Part shown: piece by piece, positions 1-6,807 of the stretch
Layout of the letters: each line of letters begins with the position of its first letter
Numbering within the stretch: the stretch's first letter is position 1
Source: Pantoea rwandensis
Lineage (GTDB): Bacteria > Pseudomonadota > Gammaproteobacteria > Enterobacterales > Enterobacteriaceae
Reading direction: 5' to 3'
Assembly (NCBI RefSeq): GCF_000759475.1
Contig: NZ_CP009454.1
Span: 1,178,001-1,242,000 of the forward strand
DNA: 64,000 nucleotides
Notes under the pieces: model-generated
Database searches by the model: none
Told to the model about the DNA's origin: nothing
What the model saw: only the letters and a program-made list of their open reading frames with translations
Program-made: the position numbers and the translations under genes

Positions 1-1
1 A

Positions 2-1585
2 GGGGTGGATATGGTCGAGCAAGTGCTGGAGCACCTGGATGTGCGCTGTGAATTAAGTGAACGCGATTTGGAGCAGATCCCGACCAGCGGCCCGGTGGTG
101 ATTGTCGCCAACCATCCGCTCGGTGCGCTCGACGGCCTGGCGCTGCTGGCGGCCGTTTCTCAGGTACGTCGTGATGTGAAAATCGTGGCGAACCGCATGT
201 TGATGATGCTGGAACCGATTAACAACCTGATGTTGCCCGTGGATAACATGGGCAACCGTACCAGTCGCGAACAGCTGACGCGCATGCAACAGCATCTCGA
301 CAATCAGGGGGCGCTGATTATCTTCCCGGCAGGTGAAGTGTCCCGTCTCTCCAGCCGTGGTGTGCGCGATAACCGCTGGCATCACAGCTTCCTGCGCCTG
401 GCCGCCCGTGCTCGTGCGCCGATTGTTCCGGCACACGTCGTCGGACGTAATAGCCTGGCGTTCTATGCCGCCGCCAAAATTGCCTCACCACTGGCGCTGC
501 TGATGCTGGTGCGCGAAATGTTCCGCCAGCGTGGATCGCGCATCAAGCTGCATATTGGCGAGCAGATCCCGTTTGCCAACTGGCACGACGGCCACACGCC
601 GGGCAAAGAGCTGGCGAAACGGTTGCGCAAGCATTTGTATCGCATTGGTCAGGGCCGTCGGGGTCTGTTCCAGACTGAAGCGGCGATTGCGCGTCCGGAA
701 GACCGTGCCGAACTGAAAAAAGCGCTGATGGAGAGTGAGCGTCTGGGCTCGCTGCCGGATGGCAAACAGATCTACCTGTGGCGTCGTAACGGCGCGACCT
801 GGGTGCCGCTGCTGCGTGAACTCGGACGCCTGCGTGAAATCGCCTTCCGCGCCGTGGGCGAGGGCAGCGGTCGCCGTCGTGACCTCGATAAATACGATGA
901 CGATTACTATCACCTGATTCTGTGGGATGACGATGCGCTGGAAATTGTTGGCGCTTATCGCTTTATTCCGGGTGCCGAGCAGCTGGAACGTCGTGGTCTG
1001 GAAGGCATCTACAGCGATAGCCTGTTCCACTACGACGAGCGCATGCTGCCGATCATCAATCAGGGTCTGGAACTGGGTCGCAGCTTTATCCAGCCCGCCT
1101 ACTGGGGCAAACGTGGTCTGGATTATCTGTGGATGGGCATTGGTGCCTATATCGCCAAATACCCGGAGACCCGCTATCTGTTTGGCCCGGTATCGATCTC
1201 CGGCGGTATGCCACTGGCGGCACGCGATCTGTTAGTGGCGTTCTACCGCATGTACTTCCCAACCGAGTTGCCGCTGGCGAAGTCGCGTCGTCCCTATCCG
1301 GCCTCGCTGCCGGAAGTGCTGGCGCAGTTTACCGGTGATAACTACGCCGAAGACTTGCGCCGCCTGAAGCATCTGCTGGCGAACCTCGGCACCGCGATTC
1401 CCACGCTCTACAAGCAGTACTCTGAAGTGTGTGAGCCGGGCGGGGTGCAGTTTATCGATTTCGGCAGCGATCCCGATTTCAACCACTGTATCGACGGGTT
1501 GGTGCTGGTGGATCTGTCACGCGTGAAGCCATCGCGCTATGAGCGTTATATCGGTATGCATTTGCAGGCTGAAAGCGTCGAATAA
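2..1585 (+). CDS. olsF: Bifunctional ornithine-lipid acyltransferase (OlsF-like), 5' end cut by the window
   Basis: Two acyltransferase domains are fused. The N-terminal half is PlsC-like, with ANHPLGALDG, the FPAGE motif and IVPAHVVG, as in O-acyltransferases that finish ornithine lipids. The C-terminal half, about residues 225-420, is a GNAT/OlsB-type N-acyltransferase (hemolysin family) with LGRSFIQPAYWG and GPVSISG. This order matches OlsF of Serratia, known to make phosphorus-free ornithine lipids from ornithine and acyl-ACP at the inner membrane. The frame is open to base 2 (…G-V-D-M-V-E-Q), and OlsF is usually about 50 residues longer, so I take the true start to lie upstream and not at GTG 5 or ATG 11. 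The next genes have a candidate Pho box, which fits phosphate-starvation lipid remodelling. The domain call is firm; the product is inferred. Confidence 0.72.
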   Translation, partial: GVDMVEQVLEHLDVRCELSERDLEQIPTSGPVVIVANHPLGALDGLALLAAVSQVRRDVKIVANRMLMMLEPINNLMLPVDNMGNRTSREQLTRMQQHLDNQGALIIFPAGEVSRLSSRGVRDNRWHHSFLRLAARARAPIVPAHVVGRNSLAFYAAAKIASPLALLMLVREMFRQRGSRIKLHIGEQIPFANWHDGHTPGKELAKRLRKHLYRIGQGRRGLFQTEAAIARPEDRAELKKALMESERLGSLPDGKQIYLWRRNGATWVPLLRELGRLREIAFRAVGEGSGRRRDLDKYDDDYYHLILWDDDALEIVGAYRFIPGAEQLERRGLEGIYSDSLFHYDERMLPIINQGLELGRSFIQPAYWGKRGLDYLWMGIGAYIAKYPETRYLFGPVSISGGMPLAARDLLVAFYRMYFPTELPLAKSRRPYPASLPEVLAQFTGDNYAEDLRRLKHLLANLGTAIPTLYKQYSEVCEPGGVQFIDFGSDPDFNHCIDGLVLVDLSRVKPSRYERYIGMHLQAESVE

Positions 1586-1592
1586 GGTACAC

Positions 1593-1620
1593 GGAGGCTC
1601 TCGGGCCTCCCGTTCTGTTT
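1593..1620 (+). terminator. Possible terminator after olsF
   Basis: A perfect 6-bp GC-rich stem (GGAGGC/GCCTCC) with a 6-nt loop lies 8 bases after the olsF stop. It is followed by CGTTCTGTTT, a poor T-tract, so termination is only plausible. Confidence 0.35.
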
Positions 1621-1630
1621 GAGCACGGAA

Positions 1631-1693
1631 ACGTCAAGTTGATGTCACGGGATCGTCATCTGATTGTCGTAGGGTCTTAGCCGGACTGTCAGA
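1631..1693 (+). promoter_or_regulatory. Candidate extended Pho box (PhoB-binding direct repeats)
   Basis: GTCA cores begin at 1633, 1644, 1655 and 1688, and GTCG begins at 1666. All are in the same orientation and fall on an 11-bp grid, with only the 1677 unit degenerate. The seven-base units read ACGTCAA, ATGTCAC, TCGTCAT, TTGTCGT and CTGTCAG. PhoB is known to bind 11-bp direct repeats made of a CTGTCAT-like heptamer plus a 4-bp spacer. The array ends 15 bases before the ATG of the ABC ATPase, so the -10 and start of transcription probably overlap its right end. Position and phase are seen directly; PhoB binding is inferred. Confidence 0.65.
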
Positions 1694-1707
1694 TAAAGGC
1701 CAGAAAC

Positions 1708-2775
1708 ATGGCAACAATCACACTTCGCGGGTTAAGCAAAGCCTTTGCTGCCCAGCCGGTACTTCAGGATATCTCGCTGCAGATTGCGCAGGGAGAGTTC
1801 ATCGCCGTTCTGGGTCCTTCGGGCTGCGGCAAAACCACCCTATTACGTCTGCTGGCGGGCTTTGAAACCGCTGATGCCGGTGAAATCCACGTCGGCGAGC
1901 GCTGCTTTGCTGCGCCGGGCGTGCACCTGCCGCCAGAAGAGCGCCAACTTGGCGTGGTGTTCCAGAGCTATGCGCTGTGGCCACATATGACGGTGGCGGA
2001 AAACGTCGCCTATAGCCTCAAAGTCAACGGCGTAGCGCGCCATGAGCGTGACAGCCGCACGCAGCAGGCGCTGGAGCTGGTGGGATTAGAACATTTTGCT
2101 TCACGCCGTCCGGCCGATCTTTCAGGTGGCCAACGTCAGCGTGTGGCGTTAGCCCGCTGCCTGGTCGCCAAACCCACGCTGGTGCTGCTCGACGAACCAT
2201 TGGCCAATCTTGATGTATACCTGCGCGCCACCATGGAAGAGGAGTTTCGCCGCTTCCATCGCTACAGCCACGCCACCTTGCTCTACATCACCCACGACCA
2301 GCACGAAGCGATGGCGCTGGCCGACCGCATTGTGGTGATGGACGGCGGCCGCGTAATGCAGTTTGCCACGCCGCAAACCCTGTGGCGTGAACCGGCGAAT
2401 GAAATGGTGGCGGGTTTTATCGATGACGGCAAAGTGCTGGCGGTCAGCGATATTGAACCAACAGGCGAGGGCAAAGCGCTCGCCACGCTGTGCGGTCTGC
2501 GCGTCACCTTGCGCTGTGCGGCCGAACAACGCCCGATGCCTCACGGCAAAGCCAGTTTTCATGCGGTGGATTTCCGCCTCGCTGAACCGGATGAACCGCA
2601 GTTTGCGGTGCGCGTGCAGCGGGTGATCTATCGCGGCAGCCATTACCAGATTGATGTTGCGCCACTTGATGCGCCAGACCACAGCATCACGCTGCAGCTG
2701 GCGGAGACCGCTTTACCCGTTGTGGATGCGACCCTTGGGGTGGCGCTGCGCGACGATTGGATTCTTCCTTCATAA
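1708..2775 (+). CDS. ABC transporter ATP-binding protein, FbpC/PotA type
   Basis: Cytoplasmic ATPase of a binding-protein-dependent importer. Walker A (GPSGCGKTT) is near residue 36, the Q-loop is in VVFQSYALWPH, the signature is LSGGQRQRVALARC, Walker B is LVLLDEP and the switch His is in ITHDQHEA. The last 120 residues form the C-terminal regulatory (TOBE-like) extension typical of ferric-iron, polyamine and aminoethylphosphonate importers. It is the first gene of a four-gene unit (ATPase, binding protein, permease, hydrolase) behind the Pho-box array. The substrate cannot be read from the ATPase. The promoter context argues for a phosphorus-containing solute and against iron, but that is inference. 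Confidence 0.85.
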   Translation: MATITLRGLSKAFAAQPVLQDISLQIAQGEFIAVLGPSGCGKTTLLRLLAGFETADAGEIHVGERCFAAPGVHLPPEERQLGVVFQSYALWPHMTVAENVAYSLKVNGVARHERDSRTQQALELVGLEHFASRRPADLSGGQRQRVALARCLVAKPTLVLLDEPLANLDVYLRATMEEEFRRFHRYSHATLLYITHDQHEAMALADRIVVMDGGRVMQFATPQTLWREPANEMVAGFIDDGKVLAVSDIEPTGEGKALATLCGLRVTLRCAAEQRPMPHGKASFHAVDFRLAEPDEPQFAVRVQRVIYRGSHYQIDVAPLDAPDHSITLQLAETALPVVDATLGVALRDDWILPS

Positions 2776-2800
2776 CATTCAGATACTTAGGGAAATTGCT

Positions 2801-3790
2801 ATGCGCACGTCTTTTAACGCTTTGATGTTAGCCAGTGGATTAGTGTTTGCCGCCACCAGCCACGCCGATGATGCCCCGTCCGGCAAGCTGGTGATTTACA
2901 CCTCACAGGCACCGGAAATCGCGCAGCAAACCGTGGACGCGTTCAAAGCCGCGTACCCGAAAATCGAAGTGGAGTGGACGCGTAACGGCACCACGCAGCT
3001 GATGAACGTGTTGCAGACCGAGATGATGAGCGGTGGTGCCAAGCCGGACGTGCTGCTGATTGCCGATGCCATCAACCTCGGTGCCCTGAAAAATCAGAAC
3101 CAGCTCTACAGCTACAACGATGCGCCGTTGAGTCACATCAATCCGTCCTTCTACGACAAAGACAAAACCTTCTTTGGTACCAAAATCATCGCCACGGTGA
3201 TTGCTTACAACACCCAGCACGCACAGCCGATTGACAGCTGGAACGCGCTGGCGGTAGAGGCCAACAAAGGTCAGATCGCCATGCCAAGCCCGCTCTACTC
3301 TGGTGCGGCGCTGTACAAGCTGCACACCGACATCAACACGCCAACCATCGGCTGGAATTTCTACAAGAAGCTGGCAGCGATTGGCGTGGCACCGCAGGGC
3401 GGCAACGGTCCGGCGCTGAAAGCGGTCGCCAGCGGGCTGGATAAGTACGGCATCATCACTGACGCTGACGTGATTCTGGCGAAGAAAAAAGGCTCGCCGG
3501 TGGATCTGGTGTACCCGAAAGAGGGCGTGTCTTACGTGACGGAGCCGGTAGCGATCATGAAGTCGGTGCACAACCTGCCAGCCGCTAAAGCCTTCGTGAA
3601 CTTTATGCTGTCTGAACAAGGCCAGAAGCTGGTGGTCGAGCAGGGCAACCGCCCGGTGGACGATCGTGTTTCTGCACCGGCGGGCTTTACACCCATCAAT
3701 AAAATCAAGCTGCTGACCCCTGACGTCGCGAAAGCCATCAAGGAAGATGCCACGGTGCGCGATCAGTTCACCGCAATGTTTGGCGGCTAA
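2801..3790 (+). CDS. Periplasmic substrate-binding protein of the same importer
   Basis: A 329-residue class of binding protein like AfuA/FbpA/PhnS. An N-terminal signal peptide ends near SHADD and is followed by the mature start GKLVIYTSQAPE, typical of the family. The start is ATG 2801, with TAGGGA a few bases upstream; the longer open frame upstream overlaps the ATPase and is not used. It lies 25 bp after the ATPase and 2 bp before the permease, so all are one transcript. It would capture the solute in the periplasm. I could not identify conserved iron-ligand tyrosine pairs with certainty. The Pho-box context suggests an organophosphorus ligand such as a phosphonate or phosphodiester. Confidence 0.82.
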   Translation: MRTSFNALMLASGLVFAATSHADDAPSGKLVIYTSQAPEIAQQTVDAFKAAYPKIEVEWTRNGTTQLMNVLQTEMMSGGAKPDVLLIADAINLGALKNQNQLYSYNDAPLSHINPSFYDKDKTFFGTKIIATVIAYNTQHAQPIDSWNALAVEANKGQIAMPSPLYSGAALYKLHTDINTPTIGWNFYKKLAAIGVAPQGGNGPALKAVASGLDKYGIITDADVILAKKKGSPVDLVYPKEGVSYVTEPVAIMKSVHNLPAAKAFVNFMLSEQGQKLVVEQGNRPVDDRVSAPAGFTPINKIKLLTPDVAKAIKEDATVRDQFTAMFGG

Positions 3791-3792
3791 GC

Positions 3793-5535
3793 ATGAGCGT
3801 GGTGAGCAACGAATGGCGTAACGCGGCGCGTGGCGGTCAACGCTGGCGTCTCAACAGCGAAAAGCTGATCCTGGCCCTGATGGTGCTGCTGATTGGCTTA
3901 TTGTCGGTGGCGCCACTGCTGCGACTGGTGTGGACGGCGATTGCCCCGCAAGGCGTGCCGGATCTGGCGCGCTTGTCGCGCCTGATAGCCAGCGACCGCG
4001 TGCTGATTGCCAGCGGCAATACGTTGCTCATCGCCTTGAGTTCGACCCTGATTTCAGTGCTGCTTGGCACCGCCGCCGCCTGGCTGGTGGCGCTGAGCGA
4101 TCTGCGCGCCAAAACCGCCTGGGTGTTTGCCTTTATCCTGCCGCTGATGATTCCGCCGCAGGTTACGGCGCTCGCATGGCTACAGGCGCTGGCACCGTCC
4201 AGCCCGTTAGCGCTGCTGTTTGGTTCACTCGGCTTGCGATGGTTTGCACCGGGCGAGCAACCGCTTTATTCGCTGAGCGGCATCGTGCTGCTGCTCGGTA
4301 CACACAACGCGCCACTGGTGTTTCTCACTGTACGTGCCGGTTTGCGTCGTTTACCGGCTGATTTAGTCGAAGCGGCGCAGATCAGCGGTGCCTCGCGGAT
4401 GCGCGTGTTGTTGACCATCATTCTGCCGCTGGCGCGCCCGGCGATCTTTGCCGGGGCTGCACTGACCTTTGTTGCGGCCGCCGGTAACTTCGGTATTCAG
4501 GCGATGCTGGGCATTCCCGCCCGCGTGCCAACGCTGATTACGCTGGTCTATCAGCAGCTTAACGGCATTGGCCCGAGTGCCTTACCCAATACCGCCGTTT
4601 ACGCGCTGCTGATTGCCGTGATCACGCTGGCGGGCATGGCGGCCAGCGCCTGGCTCGGCGGTCGTCACGATGTGCGCGTCAACGGTGCGCCGCGTCTGTG
4701 GCAGCAACCATTAGGACGCGGGCGGTTGGCGATTGAAGGCGCGGCCTGGCTGTGGATGGCGCTAACGCTGCTGCTGCCGGTCAGTGCGCTGCTGATCACT
4801 GCACTCACCAGCGGATATGGTCAGGCGCTCACCTGGCAAACGCTGACGCTGGAGAACTTCCGCAGCGCGCTGTGGGGCTATCCGGCGGTGCGCCATGCCT
4901 TTATGACCAGCCTCGGGCTGACCACGCTGGCGGCGATGATTCTGACGTCCACCGCGCTGTTCCTGGCGTATTTCCTCAGCTGGCGCCGGACCAAACTGGT
5001 GCGCGGCCTGTGGCTGGCAAGTGAACTGACTTATGCCTTGCCGGGGATTGTCACCGGCGTAGCGGCGATGCTGTTCTTCCTGCGCCCGCTGCCGATCATC
5101 AATGTGTCGCTGTATGGCACGGTGTGGATCATCCTCGCCGCTTATCTGGCGAACTTCCTTGCGCTAGTGTTGCGTCCAACGCTGGCGGGATTCGCGCAGC
5201 TGGAACCGGCGCTGGATGAGGCGGCACGCTTGTGTGGTGCCAGCTTTATGCGCCGCATGCGCGATATTTTACTGCCGCTGGCGGCGCCTTCTGCGCTGGC
5301 GGGCACGGTGCTGGTGTTCCTCACCGCACTGAATGAAATCCAGGTTTCGGTATTGCTGGTGACCTCGCAAACCCAAACCATCGGACCCACCATCGTGTTC
5401 CTTGACGAAGGGGGCTCCGCCTCGCTGGCGGCCGCGGTAGGCTGCCTGATGATTCTGGTCGTGTGTTTGCTGATGGGACTGGCAACGCGGCTGGCGCGGC
5501 GTCTGCCGCAAGGGGTTTTACCATGGCAAGCTTAA
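3793..5535 (+). CDS. ABC transporter permease, two fused transmembrane domains
   Basis: Inner-membrane permease of 580 residues, about twice a single-domain permease. It contains two copies of the EAA loop that docks the ATPase: LVEAAQISGASRMRVLLTIILPL in the first half and LDEAARLCGASFMRRMRDILLPL in the second. Fused permeases of this kind serve FbpB/PhnT-type importers, where one polypeptide forms the whole channel. It starts 2 bp after the binding protein and its end overlaps the next gene by 13 bp, which suggests translational coupling. Membrane segments are numerous and evident throughout. Confidence 0.85.
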   Translation: MSVVSNEWRNAARGGQRWRLNSEKLILALMVLLIGLLSVAPLLRLVWTAIAPQGVPDLARLSRLIASDRVLIASGNTLLIALSSTLISVLLGTAAAWLVALSDLRAKTAWVFAFILPLMIPPQVTALAWLQALAPSSPLALLFGSLGLRWFAPGEQPLYSLSGIVLLLGTHNAPLVFLTVRAGLRRLPADLVEAAQISGASRMRVLLTIILPLARPAIFAGAALTFVAAAGNFGIQAMLGIPARVPTLITLVYQQLNGIGPSALPNTAVYALLIAVITLAGMAASAWLGGRHDVRVNGAPRLWQQPLGRGRLAIEGAAWLWMALTLLLPVSALLITALTSGYGQALTWQTLTLENFRSALWGYPAVRHAFMTSLGLTTLAAMILTSTALFLAYFLSWRRTKLVRGLWLASELTYALPGIVTGVAAMLFFLRPLPIINVSLYGTVWIILAAYLANFLALVLRPTLAGFAQLEPALDEAARLCGASFMRRMRDILLPLAAPSALAGTVLVFLTALNEIQVSVLLVTSQTQTIGPTIVFLDEGGSASLAAAVGCLMILVVCLLMGLATRLARRLPQGVLPWQA

Positions 5536-6641
5536 CGGTTATCAGCGGTGTGGGTGGCAAGCTGCCCGCGGCTTTTTTGGTCGAGATGGAAGGCTATCGC
5601 CTGCTGTGGGATCTCGGGGCCGGCCCACAACCCGGCGTGCGCCCGGATATCCGCGCCATTGGCCGCGTTGATGCGTTATGTTTGACCCACTCGCACATTG
5701 ACCACGCGGCCTCGCTCGACTGCTGGGCGCAAATCGGCTCGCCGCCGGTGTACGCCACCGAGCAAACCTGGTTACAGCTGGCTAACGTCGCGGTGCCGAT
5801 GTATGCGCGACGTTTGTTACCGCTGCGCGGGCAAACGGCCATTGGCCCGTTGCATCTGTTTACTGGCCGCAGCGGCCATTCACCGGGCTCGGTGTGGTTC
5901 CATCTGCCCATCGCCGGTGGCATCACCTACATGGGCGACTGGAGCCGTGAAGCGCTGCTGTTACCGTTTGACTGCCCGCCGTCGGCAAAACTATTAATCA
6001 CGGATGCTTCCTACGGCGACCGCACGCAGCGTTTGCGCGATCAAATGGATGCGCTGGCGATAGCCGCCACCCACGGCGCGGTGATTGCCGTGCCGGAACA
6101 CGGACGCGGGCCGGAAGTGGCTTTACAGCTCACCGCGCGGGGTCTGGCGGTTCAGCTCTGCCCACAAATTCGCAGTGAGGTCGCGCAACTGCTGGCGATG
6201 GACAAGCTGCCCGCCACCACGGCGCTGGGATTGGTGCGCTTGTTGAAACAGCCGCAGCCGCAACAATGGCGGCCTGCAGATGTGATTGTGGCGGCCGATG
6301 CGGTGGCCGACAGCGGCTTAGCCGCGCAGCTGAGTGCTCAACCAGGCTTTAAGCTGATCTTCAGCAGTCACGTTGCGCCCGGCACACGCGCAGCCAGGTT
6401 GCTGGCCGATCAGCAGGCGCGGTGGCTACCGTGGAATGTTCATCCGCCAATTGACGATCAACTGTGGTTGATCGAGAAAACTGCTGCCCAGCGCGTGATA
6501 CCAGCCTTTGTTGCGGCGGCGGAGTGCCCGATTTTAGCGGCGCGTGCCCCTTTGTGCTGGCAAGTGCATTTTCCCCTGCAATGCCATCTTGATAGCCCCC
6601 GTTTCCCCCACGAGCAGCGTCAACGCAGCAGGATAAATTGA
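5523..6641 (+). CDS. MBL-fold metallo-hydrolase co-transcribed with the importer
   Basis: A 372-residue metallo-beta-lactamase-fold enzyme. The metal motif HxHxDH is LTHSHIDHAASLD near residue 60. A second histidine is in GRSGHSPGS and the bridging Asp is in YMGDWSRE. The layout resembles RNase J/CPSF-type (beta-CASP-like) or phosphodiesterase members. ATG 5523 lies inside the last codons of the permease. Its tight coupling to an importer suggests it acts on the imported solute or a derivative. Many family members cleave phosphodiesters, which would fit a phosphorus-scavenging operon. No signal peptide is seen, so it should be cytoplasmic. The specific reaction is unknown. Confidence 0.75.
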   Translation: MASLTVISGVGGKLPAAFLVEMEGYRLLWDLGAGPQPGVRPDIRAIGRVDALCLTHSHIDHAASLDCWAQIGSPPVYATEQTWLQLANVAVPMYARRLLPLRGQTAIGPLHLFTGRSGHSPGSVWFHLPIAGGITYMGDWSREALLLPFDCPPSAKLLITDASYGDRTQRLRDQMDALAIAATHGAVIAVPEHGRGPEVALQLTARGLAVQLCPQIRSEVAQLLAMDKLPATTALGLVRLLKQPQPQQWRPADVIVAADAVADSGLAAQLSAQPGFKLIFSSHVAPGTRAARLLADQQARWLPWNVHPPIDDQLWLIEKTAAQRVIPAFVAAAECPILAARAPLCWQVHFPLQCHLDSPRFPHEQRQRSRIN

Positions 6642-6807
6642 GTATCCCGCTGAATGTTTTTTCGCCATTGCCGATAACCTGACTACCAACTTTTGTCTGT
6701 GGACGATTAACGCTTGTCAGCGCTGTACTTTTGCGTTTAAGTCTCCACAGCAATTAGGATTTTTCTTAAGAAGCAATTTTTACCAGGCCAGCAATAGGCG
6801 AACAACA

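Noticed and set aside
485..1030. 181-codon minus-strand ORF inside olsF
   Set aside because: It is a shadow frame of a well-conserved coding sequence.
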